64,000 nucleotides of DNA from Plasmodiophora brassicae (GCA_039704465.1 JASFAU010000003.1:310001-374000), one strand, 5' to 3'. Counted from the first letter of the stretch, positions 42,508 through 54,317 are shown. Made by a program: numbers and translations. The notes: a model not told the origin generated them from the sequence alone.

Positions 42508-43068
42508 CTGTTGTTTTTCGCCTGGCGTTTTAATGGAAGGCTTCCAAAAAGAGATCATCAGAGTCGACTTTTTAGATCCGCAGGATCTGAGCGAATTAGG
42601 TAGATCGGTTCTGAGATCCGTCTTATGTACATAGATCTGCGGAGACCACGAAACGGTCTCCAGGCGCAGATTCTTACAATCTTACATTTTTCTCTAGCAG
42701 AGTCTCGCTACCACAGTTACATACTTCTGCGAGGCCAACCAGATGTAATCTAAAAGGGCCTGTAAGGTACTTCCTCCGTTCCGAAATGATTGGGACATTG
42801 CATGATTTTGCCGACAGCCAGGTGCGGTATTCCAGCATGACTACGAACTGTATTAGAAATTTAGAACGAAATAAGGACGTGGGTATCACAAAAAGCTCTC
42901 GCCCGTTGTACGGTTTCGTTGGCGGTACTTCTAGCCGCCTGCAGCGACCAGTGCGAGCGGGTTCCGAATTTAGAACTCCAACGCCCCGCGCTGCGAGCGC
43001 CGCTCCGCAATCCGCACAGGACGTAGCCCAAGCGGTACAGCCAGAAGCTGCCGCTCAATCGTCGTTCG
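42508..43068. other. Spacer, lower GC, no supported gene
   Basis: About 560 bases, more A+T-rich than the neighbouring genes. Imperfect inverted segments around gatctgcgga and tccgcaggatct near 42580-42650 could form a hairpin. A plus frame from 42786 reads on into the next gene but lacks coding signs. Confidence 0.35.
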
Positions 43069-43973
43069 GCGATGTTGCGGATACCATTTGCAGCGGGCAT
43101 ATTAGCTGGCGCCATCCTGGTGGCGTCAGTGACATCGACTCTTGTTGAGTTCACGATCGTGCGACCCCAGGGCAATGGGTGGAAGATCAACTGGGTCAAG
43201 TTCCTGGATAAGAGCGGCGGGTTGGTGCTCTGTCCGGCGACAATGGTTCGAGGGTCGCCTTCGTCCGCCCACCCCGTCACAACCATTGTCCACAACGACG
43301 AATCATACTGGATGTGCAAGCAAACGGATGGCATCTGCTGGATCGCGGTTACGCTGGACTGCCCGGAGCAGAGCGCTCATGCTATCAGCAAAGTCGTCAT
43401 GTATGAGGAGGCTCTGCCGCGACTGATACGGCTTGCGGTCCCATCACATGACGCTTTTGCTGTCTTCCTCCACCGAAGGGTTTGGACTGATAACCGTATG
43501 TAGTTGCCCTCCGCGCTTACCATTGTACCGTACACTGGACAGATCGATTACGGGCCGAGGCATTTCATTGCTCGCGCGATCGGCGACAAGAGGTATCCGT
43601 CAATAGTTCCCATAAGCGTTCCGGGCAGCCTTGTGCGTTACTGGCCTTCGGAATGTACTTGCTTCGTTCTGGTAACACCATTGAGCAGGGACGGGGCTTC
43701 GTGCGCATTGCGATGCCTGTTGCGAAAGCAGGATTTGTGGCATCGTTCTGCGTACACAGTTCAGCCCTACTTAACCATCTGCTGAGCCCCAAGACGTCTC
43801 GTCTGCGTCGAGCGGCAAATGCTGCAATTGGCGCCTTGGCCGGATCGATCATGTTCCAGGCGGTTGAAGACTTGCACGGCGCACACAAGATTCCACTCGT
43901 TGAACAACCGAGGGGTAACAAGCCTCCCACTAAGGTCACACACCATGGGCTATTATGTTCACGACATCTCTGA
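43069..43973 (+). CDS. Secreted/membrane protein with discoidin-like region, exon joins uncertain
   Basis: ATG 43069 starts a signal peptide (MLRIPFAAGILAGAILVAS). The mature part to 43495 has a jelly-roll pattern (WKINWVKFLDKSGGLVLC, then CWIAVTLDCPEQSAHAISKV), reminiscent of F5/8 type C (discoidin) domains whose end strands read IAVxLG...ISKIxIY. An intron opens at GTATGTAG 43496. Its acceptor GGACAG 43542 leads into a frame with a later hydrophobic segment (ANAAIGALAGSIMFQAVEDL) that stops at 43973. The alternative frame (IDYGPRHFIARAIGD) also looks coding, so another intron near 43670-43735 is possible. Ligand binding at the cell surface is a guess. Confidence 0.4.
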
Positions 43974-44352
43974 CAACGATGCCCAGGCCATTGCACAGAC
44001 GCGACGTTTCGGGGACAGGGCGCTGATAACGGCAGCGTTAACGTTAGGCGCCGGTGTCCTCGGCTATGCAGCCGCCGACACGAGAAGCGGCATTGAGCGG
44101 CACCTTAGCGGGCTAGGCAGATGGTCCCACTCTGAACCTGCTGTTGCTGCCGCAATGGCAGAGCACGCGCTGGCATTCGCCGCCGCCGGTGCCATATCCA
44201 GGGCTATCCCGAAGCAGACCCATTTCACCAAGGTCGCCACTCTCAAACGACACCCTCAACGCAATGGGCCAACACCTGTCCTTGTTGCTGTTGCTGCTGC
44301 CCCGATCATTGCCTCCCTGCTGGCCACCGTCGCCGTCTTGTCCGTTCTGTGA
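43945..44352 (+). CDS. Small two-helix membrane protein or 3' exon of the preceding gene
   Basis: ATG 43945 opens a 135-residue frame (MGYYVHDISDNDAQAIAQ) with hydrophobic segments ALITAALTLGAGVLGYAAA and VLVAVAAAPIIASLLATVAVL at the very C-terminus. It overlaps the end of the previous frame by 29 bases, so it may be that gene's last exon instead. It runs convergent with the USP gene, 97 bases apart. No family recognised. Confidence 0.4.
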   Translation: MGYYVHDISDNDAQAIAQTRRFGDRALITAALTLGAGVLGYAAADTRSGIERHLSGLGRWSHSEPAVAAAMAEHALAFAAAGAISRAIPKQTHFTKVATLKRHPQRNGPTPVLVAVAAAPIIASLLATVAVLSVL

Positions 44353-44449
44353 GCATCGTGCTCGCAACAATACACGACCTCCTCCCGCGAAATGCAGGAA
44401 CGTTCGCTATCCGGTTTCCACGGCGCAAGACGCCCAGTTGGTGCAACGA

Positions 44450-46862
44450 TCAATCGTTGATCCTCGTATAGAATAATATGTAACCCTGGGTCAGAGCCTC
44501 GCTCATCGTCTTGTGTTCGGTAGCGAGCTTTACCGAGGAATCGTCATACCGTGTCCATTGGGCGGTCTTCGGATCCCGGTAGTCGTGAATATAATGCCCG
44601 GACGTGGACGTTTGGCCAATGTGAGACACGATGCTCTGCAGCCTGTACCGGACAGAACTCCTGCACGAACCACACGATCAGGCATAGATCAACACTTCAC
44701 AGGACGACGATGTCAACCCTTTCGCAGTGAATTTCGAAACGTCTAGGTGGATGTTGATTTGAACTGGATCGTTGCGTTTCACGTATGTCCCTCTCTGGAA
44801 ACGCATGACATATTAGCCCGGGCCGAGGAAGCACGCTGACAATGCGGCGAACCGAAGAATCCGCCTCGAAGCGCTTCAAGTGTAGAATCAGGTTATCCGC
44901 CAAGATATCGAATCGAGGCCTGCAAACGACTTCCGTGCTTTGGCACTCGTCGCAGCGAAGCTCGAGCGTCTTCTCGGAGAAGAAATGGGCCAGCAGGTCG
45001 GCCACAGAAACGCTCTGAGCACGTCCAGCGGCCGTCAGCATGCAGAGCCCTGCCGGACGAGATGCATCGTACCAGGTTGGACGAGGCTTCTCCTGGGGAA
45101 CTATCAGCAGCCGGCGAATCGACCCACTGGATGGGCATGCGATCGCATCTAACACCACAACCCCAGAACTCGCGACCGACGTCGAATTTCGACATGCGGC
45201 GAATCCTCTGGCCATGCAGGGGGCAAACAGGTGGCGCCAGAACCTATCGCCAGGTCAGTCCTGGAACGGCGGCATGGAGCAATGCGATTCATGCCCCGTT
45301 GACTTTGGGAAGATCAAGCGAGTAGATCATCACCTCCTCGAATCGCGACCTCTTGTACGAGCACCTGGGACAGGTGAGCACCATTTCAGTCTGTGATGTC
45401 ACGTAGCGCAGGCCGGGCAGGTTGTGCAACGGCGATGTCTAAAGCAGAGTCAGCAGAAACCAGACCACGATTCGGATGACGCTTTGCTTGCCTTATCGGA
45501 TGTCAACTCGCGGATCTTCTCGCTGATCTGGTCCAACAGTTCGGCCAGGAACTCGTGCGCGTCCTGTTGCGATCTTCCAGCGAACCGCTCGTTGAGGTGC
45601 CCCATTGCTGTCAACATGGTCGGCAACCCGTTGATCCTGATCGTTGGTGCGACACCGTACCTGCTCTGAGCCGGCGCGTCTCCATTGCCGCGCCTGTGCT
45701 CTCGGTTGAACGCATGTGACGAACAACGTCCGCAAACCGTTGAAAGATGGAAACAGGCGCCACTGAATGGCCATTCGATACAGCGCCTTCCCCGTCGCTA
45801 AATTCGTTCTCGTTGCGTTCGGAAATGGATCGCGAAGCGGGCGCCAAGGCCATCATCTCCCCAACAGCAACGTGCAACTTCTGCAAAGCGCTGACGCAGG
45901 CATTGATGTAGCAGCTGTTGCCAATGTTTCGCAGGCCGCCTTTGCCGAGGGGTGCCTCCATCTTCGGCGACGGCGGCGCGCGTACTGGTGACAGCGGCAG
46001 GCGCTTCGTCGGCGTGAACTCAAGCGCTTGCCTCCTGACCGGGCTCCGATTTTCGTCAGTTCGCATCGCGACAGGTCGGATCCCATTGGGCGTCCTGGGC
46101 ACGATCGTCCCGAGAGGATTCCCAGATGACAGCGTCCCCGCCCTCGTTGTGAGGACGCCGGGCGCCGACCTTGGCGTCCGCACGAATTCGTGTTTGACCT
46201 GATGGGTCGGCGTTGACGGCGCCAGTGGCAACTTGGGCGACGGCCGCAGCGTGTTGATCGGGTGATATGGTCGCGACCGACGTCTCAAGTCGTCCAGGTC
46301 GTCGTACCGGGTCGTATTCGCCGGGGAAGGCGCCGGGAGTTTGCGCTTCCTCGTCTCACCGAGGTCGGCGTCCGGATCGTAATTCTTGTGGATCTTGGCC
46401 ACCAGACGAAACAGAGGCTGTGGGGCGGCACACGTTGAGAAACATCATCGGAACGAGGTGCCGGTACGAAGGGGACTCACGATGGTGTCCCCGCTGGGGA
46501 ACTGGATCATGAGCTTCTTGCTGCCGTCGGCCGATGTGTACGTCAGGACAGACGACCACGTGGTGTCGATCGGGTCGGTGGTGCTCTGCCACGACCCCAT
46601 TTCAGGGTCTAACTGTGGGCGAAACATGTTATCACAGTCAACGCGGGATCGGGGCATGGGCCCGTACACTCCTCTCCTGGCTGTGGCCAGACACCCGCAT
46701 GCCAGGCGCGTCATACAGGCGCAGGACGACGGCGTTGCCCGCGTCCGACGTGCGCTTCACGACGCGGACGCACCTGAACGGCGTCCGGTTGATTCTGTTG
46801 GCGGACGCGGCGGTCCCCGACAGGTTGAACTCCTGAACGATGACCTCGTCGCCGACCGACAT
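44450..46862 (-). CDS. Ubiquitin-specific protease (USP), USP37-like with N-terminal PH-type domain
   Basis: All USP boxes are present on the minus strand. The Cys box is GGLRNIGNSCYINACVSALQ. Next is SQQDAHEFLAELL, then a zinc ribbon with CPRC and CDEC, NLILHLKRFEAD, and NDPVQINIHLDVSKF. The His box is QTSTSGHYIHDYRDP, followed by WTRYDDSSV and GYILFYTR. Upstream exons starting MSVGDEVIVQEFN form a PH-like beta domain ending PLFRLVAKIHKNYDP, as in USP37/26/29, then a basic Ser/Pro-rich linker. It removes ubiquitin from substrates. Clear introns include an 82-nt one after PGMR and a 63-nt one before PLFRL. Joins near 45430 and 44950-45290 were not settled, so length is approximate. Confidence 0.82.
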
Positions 46863-47586
46863 CGGGGCCGCCCTGACGGCACTGCAACACGACGATCGGG
46901 CAATGACGGGGGCCCCTGGAAATGTGCGTGCCTTTGGCGCCATTTCTCAGGCGACGACACACCTCCGACGGTCGTCCGTGGCCAGGCGGGTTGCTGCCTT
47001 CTTCGTCCGACAGTGCGTTCTCGCATTATGGCCAGGGCGCATGTCTGTATAGGTAGTCTGCAGTGGCTGGCGCCGTCGGGCCACCTGTGCTCTCAACAAC
47101 GTTCTTCGTGCATTAGTCAATGATAAAACGTGGACGACTCTGCTGCAACGGACGTCGAGGTCGATGATGACGGCCAGTCGTCATTCAGATGACGTTTTCC
47201 TTAGAACCCGGGTGTTTTGTTCTGACCAACATCCGCCTACTGGATCGACGTGACCACGAGATCTCGTCAAGTCTCGTAAACTAGCGACACAGCAGGCATT
47301 CGAAGACGCGGCACCAGCAGGACAAACAGGTCGCCCGTGTCGGGCGTGCTGACAGATCCTGGGTACGTCCTCTATGAAACATGGTAGCATAGCAGGCGGC
47401 GGTACTCACGTGCCTTGATCTCGATTGGGTGGATGTGGTCGATCTGTCGCGCGGTTTCGACGACTAAATTGGGGACGTCGGACCCGAGATCTGATGCTAA
47501 ATTGGAAACGAACATCTGTCGATTCGGCGTCTCGGAAGTTGGACGCTACGATACAGGGAGGCGGGTAGCGTCTGCACCCCCGACCA
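46863..47586. other. Spacer upstream of family copy 2
   Basis: Holds the USP promoter and the 5' region of family copy 2. A segment at about 47150-47250 (gatgacggccagtcg, then ccaacatccgcctact) recurs before copies 3 and 4, marking it as part of the duplicated unit. No gene supported. Confidence 0.45.
47463..47527 (+). promoter_or_regulatory. Conserved upstream box, family copy 2
   Basis: Same acgtcggacccgag core as in the other copies, 124 bases before the ATG. Confidence 0.6.
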
Positions 47587-49977
47587 ATGGCTGCTGGACT
47601 GTTGGGCCTAGTGGTCGCCTCTGTGCTTTTGACAGGTCTCCAGCCTGCAGAGGCTGATACGGTGACCTGGAAAATCGAGGGTTTCGACCTTGACGATCCA
47701 ATGTGGTGGGTGGACTGGATCGCGTTGTTCAGGTGTGTATCAGGCAGGACACCCGAAGCGATGCACTGTAGACGAGCATACCCGTCGGGAAACACGTCCT
47801 CAGATTACTATCGGCAGTACCTCAACACTACCGAATCGATGATATTCGTGGCCTATCCTGACAACGGGAAATATTGGATGAGGTTGGCAAACATACGAAC
47901 GTAACGCTGTGAATGGCCTAACCGAGTAACGTTCATAAGATTCGAGTTCGATGTCCCTCCGCAAGGCGACCCGGTACCTCCCGGTATCATGATCGGCTTT
48001 AGACAGTTTCTGGGCGGTGCAAGGCGCGTAACCGTGTCCTTCGAGGTAAGTTCGGATCCGCAGCGTCTTTTCCGTGCATTCCGGTAATGAGCCCTCCGGG
48101 TGTAGTACAAACAATGCGAATACGTCGTGTACAGCAATTTGCCCGTAGACCGTTCATTCAATGAACATGCGATCTACATCAGGGTCCGTTACCTGCGCAA
48201 TATCCTGCTCTTGCCATTCTACTCACGTCAACGCGTTGCAGAGGAATGATGTCCTGAAGAGCGTCTACCAAACGAGCGCAGAGACAAAGTCCTGCAAGCT
48301 GCTGGCCGAGAGCAAGCTGTCCGAGAAGAGACGTCTGGTGACTGAACAATCGTCAACAATTGAGCGCCTCGAAGAGGAATCTTCCAAGCAGAAACATGCA
48401 CTAGAAACGGTCAAAGACGAACGCAGCTCTCTACGTGCCAATGTCACCAGCCAAGCAAGACTAATCACGCGTCTAACTGGCCAGGTGACATTACTTGACG
48501 GGGAACGCGCTCTCCTGCGCAATGATAGCATTCGTCAAGCGAGCGAAATCGCGAATCTGAGTGAACGATTACTGACTCTAAATGACGAAGGCGCCTGCCT
48601 ACGCCAAAAGCTGGCCTGCGTTCTTGCCAAACTTACCCGCCAAGCGAATGAGACCGCGAAACTGAACGACCTTCTTTCGACACTGAGACAGGAGCGTGCC
48701 TGTCTTCTCGCCAACAGCACCAACCAAGCAATTGATATCGCAAACCTGAATGACCAAATCACGGTTCTGGAGCGAGAACGCACCATGCTCCTCGCCAGCA
48801 GCACCCGTCAGGCAGCGGAGATTGCGAACCTGAATACCCATGTCGTGGAAGTGGAAGGAGAACGGGCTTGCCTACGGGAAGAACGGTCCCGACTCATCGC
48901 GAACGGCACGTGCCAGGCAAATGTTATTGAAACTCTGAACAAGTGCGTCCTGGCCCTGCAAGAGGAACGCAAAGACTTCCTTGCGAAAGGCGCTCGTCAG
49001 GCATGCGTTCTTGCCAACCTTACCCGCCAAGCGAATGAGATCGCGAAGCTGAACGACCTTCTTTCGGCACTGAGACAGGAGCATGCCTGTCTTTTCGCCA
49101 ACGCCACCAACCAAGCAATCGATATCGCAAACCTGAATGACCAAGTTTCGGTTCTGGAGCGAGAACGCTCCATGCTCCTTGCCAGCAGCACTCGCCAGGC
49201 AGGGGAGATCGCGAACCTGAATACCCATGTCGTGGAAGTGGAAGGAGAACGCGCATGCCTACGGGAAGAACGGTCCCGGCTCCTCGCGAACGGCACGCGC
49301 ATGGCAAATGTCATTGCAACGCTGAACAGCCGCGTCTTGGCCCTGCAAGATGAGCGCAAGGACTTCCTTACGAAACGCGCCCGTGAGGCAAATCATATCG
49401 CGAACCTGAACATCAAGGTCACGGAACTGGAAAGGCAGGGCGTGTGTCTCCGCGAAGAGTGCAATCGCTCCCTCGTCAATGCGACCCGTCTGTCAGCGCA
49501 GGTTGCAGCACTGACCTGGCACGTACGTTTGGACCGTGACATCTTATTCATCTCCCGGCTCTCACAGTGGCACTGTAGAAGAATTCGTTGACGGCGGGAC
49601 TGTTCGTTTCTACCGGGGCCGCTGTTGTAACGGGGTTGCTTACCGCCCGGCGGTCGAGGCCAGTGCCGGCGAACGATCCGAACAAGCGACAGGCGGCATC
49701 GAAATCGCTTCTGGTGGCGACCCTTGCCTCTATGGCTGCTGGCATCGGTCTGGGAGCTCGCTACGTCGCATCTCCGGCAGAACCAGCACCAAGTGGCGAT
49801 CCACGTCATCTCAAATCGAAACCTCTGCCGCGCCTCTACGTCGCACCAGAGTATCGTCTGCCCATCATGGCAGGCGCCGTCACCGTTGCCCTCGCTGTGC
49901 TACTGATGACGTTGGCCGTCATCTACGATTGTTCGTCTCGGCGCCGTGCGCCCGACCATGACGTGTTTCACGTGTAA
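47587..49977 (+). CDS. Coiled-coil membrane glycoprotein family, copy 2 (expanded)
   Basis: Exons 47587-47900, 47940-48045, 48106-48183, 48242-49522 and 49579-49977 sum to 725 residues. Signal peptide MAAGLLGLVVASVLL; beta-rich lumenal domain with paired Cys (FRCVSG, MHCRRAY) and segments FEFDVPPQGDPVP and QCEYVVYSNLPV. A 427-codon coiled-coil exon holds sequons in nearly every unit (NSTNQ, NATNQ, NGT). Two membrane segments follow (LTAGLFVSTGAAVVTGLL; MAGAVTVALAVLLMTLAVIY) and a short basic tail. The coiled-coil exon is about 3-5 times as long as in the paralogues because of internal repeats. The protein probably lies in the secretory pathway or at the surface with the coiled coil outside. 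No known family recognised. Confidence 0.75.
48611..49384 (+). repeat. 387-bp (129-codon) tandem repeat within copy 2
   Basis: Two units (48611-48997 and 48998-49384) keep frame and high identity, for example caagcgaatgaga at 48641 and 49028. Each encodes several 28-residue (four-heptad) blocks beginning QAxxIAxLN and ending in an NxT sequon. Confidence 0.85.
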
Positions 49978-51301
49978 CCCACCGCACGACCCGGACGTAC
50001 AAACGGCTGTCATGCCACGACGCTCGCAAGCCCAATTGCCAATGCAATACACCAAAGCGCTGAATTTGTTTGTCTGGAGGCGCGTTCTGATTCGTAGCAT
50101 GAGACCATAGGCAGCTCTAGCCGCTTGAACAGGGCGGTCGTCAACGAGCGCGTGCTTGGGCTCGAAGGCGGTGGTGGGGTCGCCGGCTGCAGCCTGCACG
50201 ACCTGGACAGCAGTGAACAGGATCAGGTCTATAGGGGCCGGTGGGCGGCCAGGCACGCCGATATGAATCGGCAGAGCGGCCCGCAGCATGAACTGTCAGC
50301 GGTGTCGGAACGTGCCAGACAGATATGGCGACTGCCACCCACCCCGAACGGCCCGAACGCATATGCCCATCGCCTCAGCCGATGCGCCCGATTCGGGACG
50401 CTTCAGAAGCTTTAAGGGAACTCTTGGGACGACGATGCCGATGTTGCGCGACGCCGACCACGCTTCAGAACGCCAACACCCAGCCGCGCTGGCAACGCCA
50501 TCATCTTCAATCGCATCGAAGCAGGTGACACCTACCACGTGGCGACCGATACGATACGGGCTGACGTTTCGACAGAACAAGAAGCCAGCACGAACATCTA
50601 TGTCCAGTATTGCGCGTACCACTAGCAAACCGGCACTGGGCGTCGGACGATGGCGCCGCCGACATGGGCCACTGTCGTGGCATCGACACCTCATGTCGAT
50701 CTCATTTCGCCGGGGTCGTCCTGGCGCTATGTCCCCTGCAGCTGGCTGAACGGGTGTCCATCAGTCCCGTATCTCTGAAGTGATGCCAGTGAGGACGTGC
50801 CATACCTCGTCGACATGGCGGCACTGCACTGGTCATCCTTCGGTTGGCCTTTCCTCTGCCGCGAACGTCAGCTCCTTCGTACATCGTTAGTGCCACGGCT
50901 GAGTCCCATCGACGTCTATTGCTTCAACGACGTCGCCGTCGACGATGATGGCCAGCCGCCACACAGATGCCGTTTCCTCTTGTCTTCTTGTGATCAACGT
51001 CCGCCCACTGGACATGGGCACATGATATCAGACAACGTACCTCTGCGGCACTGTACACAACTGGCAGTCGAAGTCGCTGGGCCAGCACGAACAACGGGTC
51101 ACTTCTACTGGGCGTGTTGACATACGCTATGAGGACGTCCGCTATGAAACAGGGCGATTTCGCCGCCAGAAATACCACCGACGTCTAAATCGGGCACGTC
51201 GGACCCGAGATCTCTGCTGTTAAATTAGAAACGAACGTCTGCCGATTCGGCGAGTCGTGGCTGCCGTACTGGAAGGCGGTTAGCGGCTGCGCCCGCGACC
51301 A
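49978..51301. repeat. Duplicated spacer between copies 2 and 3
   Basis: The first half resembles sequence after copies 3 and 4 (tggcgactgccaccca; cagccgatgc; cgattcggga). The second half (about 50740-51010) has cctcgtcgacatgg, cagctccttcgtacat, gatgatggccag and gatcaacgtccgcc, which recur before copy 4 (twice) and, in part, before copy 2. It is thus flanking DNA copied with the genes. A short minus frame with MYEGAD recurs as well, but is weakly supported as a gene. Confidence 0.55.
51185..51250 (+). promoter_or_regulatory. Conserved upstream box, family copy 3
   Basis: acgtcggacccgag core followed by taaatt and gaaacgaacgtctg, 117 bases before the ATG. Confidence 0.6.
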
Positions 51302-52777
51302 ATGGCCGCTGGATTGTTAGGCCTGGTGGTAGCCTGTGCGCTGTTGACCGATCGCCAGTCTGCAGGAGCTGATACGGTGACTTGGAAGATCGAGGGTTCC
51401 GACCTTATCGTTTCGGAACGGTGGAGCTTGTTCGATGTCAAGTTCACCAGATACGGGCCTGGTAGCACATCCGAATTGATGGTCTGGAGACGTACATACC
51501 ACTCTGGAGACGCACACGGAACGTACTGCAATACTACCTCGGTGGATTCATTGTTTGCCTATCCTGACAACGGGACGGTTTGGACGAGGTCGGCAATGTT
51601 GAGAATGTAATCCGTTGAATGGCCTTACCGAGTATTGTGGATAAGGTTCGAGTTCGATGTCCCTCCGCACGGCGACCCGGTACCGTCCGATATCAAGATC
51701 GACTTTGAACATAATGAATGCGGCGCAAAGCGTGTGACCGTGTCCTTGGAGGTCAGTCCTGCTACGTAGGGTCTATCCCGTGCGTTCCGGTAATGAGCGC
51801 TCCTGATTGTAGTACAATCAATGCGAATACGTCGTGTACAACAATTTGCCCCTAAACATTTCAAAGAAACAACATGAGATATACGTCAAGGTCCCTTTTA
51901 TCAGAGCATGCTGCCGCTTCAGCCATGCCACTGACGTAAGCGCATTGTAGAGGAACGATGTCCTGAAGAGCATCTACCAAACGAGCTCTGATGCGAAGGC
52001 CTGCAAGCTGCGGGCCGAGGACAAGCTGTCCGATGAGAGACATCAGGTGACTGAGCTGTCGTCAACAATTAAACGCCTCGAAGAGGAAGCGTCCAAGCAG
52101 AAACACGCACTACAAGTGATGACAGACGAGCGCGACTCTCTACCTGCCATTGTCACCAGCCAAGCAGGACTGGTCGCGAGTCTAACTGACCAGGTGACGT
52201 TACTCGATGGGGAAAGCGCTGTCCTGCGCAATACTAGCGATCGTCAAGCAAGCGAAATCGCGAACCTGACTGTTCGAGGACAGGTTCTGGATAAGCTGGC
52301 AGCGAAGGTTGCAAGACTGACCTGGCAGGTCCGTTTCGAACGTGACATGCATCTCCCGCATCTCACATAATGGCACTGTAGAGGAACTCGTTGACCGCGG
52401 GACTGATCGTCTCTACCGGGGCCGTTCCTGTAATGGGGTTGCTTACCGCCCGGCGGTCGAGGCCAGTGCCGGCGAACCATCAAAACAAACGACAGGCGGC
52501 ATCGAAGCCGCTGTTGGTGGCGAGCCTTGCCACTGCTGCCGCTGGCATCGGTCTGGCAGCTCGCTACGCCTCTACGTCAGAACCAGCACCAATCAACGAT
52601 CAACGTCTTCTCAATTCGAAACCCCTGCCGCGCCTCTACGTCGCACCAGAGTATCGCCTGCCCATCATGGCGGGCGCCGTCACCGCCGCCCTCGCTGTGC
52701 TACTGATGACAGTGGCCGTCGTCTACGACTGTTCGTCTCGACGCCGCGCGACTGACCATGACGTGTTCAACGCGTAA
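51302..52777 (+). CDS. Coiled-coil membrane glycoprotein family, copy 3
   Basis: Exons 51302-51606, 51646-51751, 51813-51890, 51951-52328 and 52382-52777 sum to 420 residues in frame. Signal peptide with MAAGLLGLVVACALL and cleavage near SAGA; beta domain with KIEGSDL, RYGPGSTSE, NTTS, FEFDVPPHGDPVP, then QCEYVVYNNLPLN and EIYVKV at the end. The coiled coil reads SSTIKRLEEEASKQKHALQ. The C-terminal pair of membrane segments is LTAGLIVSTGAVPVMGLL and MAGAVTAALAVLLMTVAVVY, followed by DCSSRRRATDHDVFNA. It is the cleanest family member and defines the exon layout. Introns are 39, 61, 60 and 53 nt. Function unknown. Confidence 0.78.
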
Positions 52778-54317
52778 CCCACCACACGACCGGCCGTAGC
52801 ATACTGCTGTGGCGCCAACAAGTTCGCAAGCGCATTTCCCCAATACCATACAACACAAGTTTGTTCACCTACAGACTCGTTCCGACGATAAGGCTCGTGA
52901 GATCATGGGAAGCACTAGCCGGACGGTCATCGTATGCGTCCCTAGTAGGCACGAAGACGGTAGGTGGGAGGCTACCGCAGCTGTTCGGTCTGCAGAGTGT
53001 CTATTGGGCTTTTCAGCGCCGGCTGGGCACGTCACTGTGATGCGGGGCCCACCAGAGTACGTGGCCCGCAGCATCAACGGTCAGCGTAGGTCTAGGCGTT
53101 TGTATGGCGATCGGCCTTTGAACATCGTGAACGTGCCAGACAGACCTGGCGACTGCCACCCACTGCGACCGAGGCGAGCAATGTTCCCAACGCCCCAGCC
53201 GATGCACTCGATTCGGGCCCAACAGGAGCAATAGGCGGCCTCCTTGCGTCGAGCCGTCGACAATGCCGAAGTCAGGTGACGGCGAACCCGCTTCAGAACG
53301 CAGATTGCGACTGCGTTTCAAAGCAAGGGCAGAACTCAGAGCAGGACCGGGCCCTGCAGCTGCCTGAACGAGTGGGCATCGGCCTATTGCTGAATCTCTG
53401 ATGTAAGAACAGTGAGGCGGAGACATACCTCGTCGAAATGGTGCGCTTGCCACCCTTCGAATGGCCTTCAGCTGCTCCCGAATGTCAGCTCCTTCGTACA
53501 TTGTTACTTATCATTCAACGCCGTCTGCTGCTTCAACGGATTTCGCTGTCGAACGATGACGGCCAGTCGTTGTACAGATGCCGTTTCCTTAGCACCCACA
53601 TGTCTTGTTCTGATCAACGTCCGCCTACTTCACGTGGCGACTAGATGTCAGATCTCGTACCTCTTCCGCATTGACCGTTGAACACAGCACGCACCTGAGG
53701 CGCCAGCAGAACCAACGGGTCGCCCATGCCGGGCAAGATCCTGATGAAACAGGGAACAGTCAGGCGGAACCATGCCTCGTCGACAAGGGCACGTTGCGCG
53801 CTTGTCAACCTTCGACTGGCCTTTCCGATGCACCCCAATGCCCGCTTCGTCGTACATCGTTAATCCGTCGACGTCTGCTGCTTCAACGGAAGGCACTGTC
53901 GACGATGATCGCCAGTAGTCATGCAGATGCCGTTTCCGTTGATCCCGCAGGTTCTATTGTGATCAACACCGCCTACTGAACGTGGCCCCAGACGTCAGAC
54001 CTCGTACCGCAGCGGCATTGTACATAGCAGGCATTCGAAATCGAGCCTCCAGCAGAATCATCGCGGGGCATGCTGGCAGAATCCTAAGGAGGTCCGCTAT
54101 GAAACAGGGAAACTTGCCGCTGGCGATACCCGCGCGCCTCGAACGACCAGGGTGGACGTGGTGGGTCCGGCGGGTACCGTGCGTTTACTGCGGTACCGAA
54201 GACTAAATCGGGCACGTCGGACCCGAGCTCTGCGGCTTAATTGGAAACGAACGTCTGTCGATTCGGCAACTCGTGGCTGCCGTACGGGAAGGCGCCTAGC
54301 GTCTGCGCCCGCAATCA
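52778..54317. repeat. Duplicated spacer between copies 3 and 4
   Basis: Contains the post-gene segment shared with the other copies, then two successive versions (about 53370-53640 and 53690-53980) of the pre-gene segment with ccttcgtacatcgtta-like, gatgatcgccag-like and gatcaac-tccgcctact motifs. Thus the pre-gene unit was itself duplicated. No gene supported. Confidence 0.55.
54204..54267 (+). promoter_or_regulatory. Conserved upstream box, family copy 4
   Basis: acgtcggacccgag core followed by gaaacgaacgtctg, 114 bases before the ATG. Confidence 0.6.

Noticed and set aside
49393..49809. Antisense frames over the last two exons of family copy 2
   Set aside because: Only the plus strand keeps the exon phases and membrane segments shared by all four copies.
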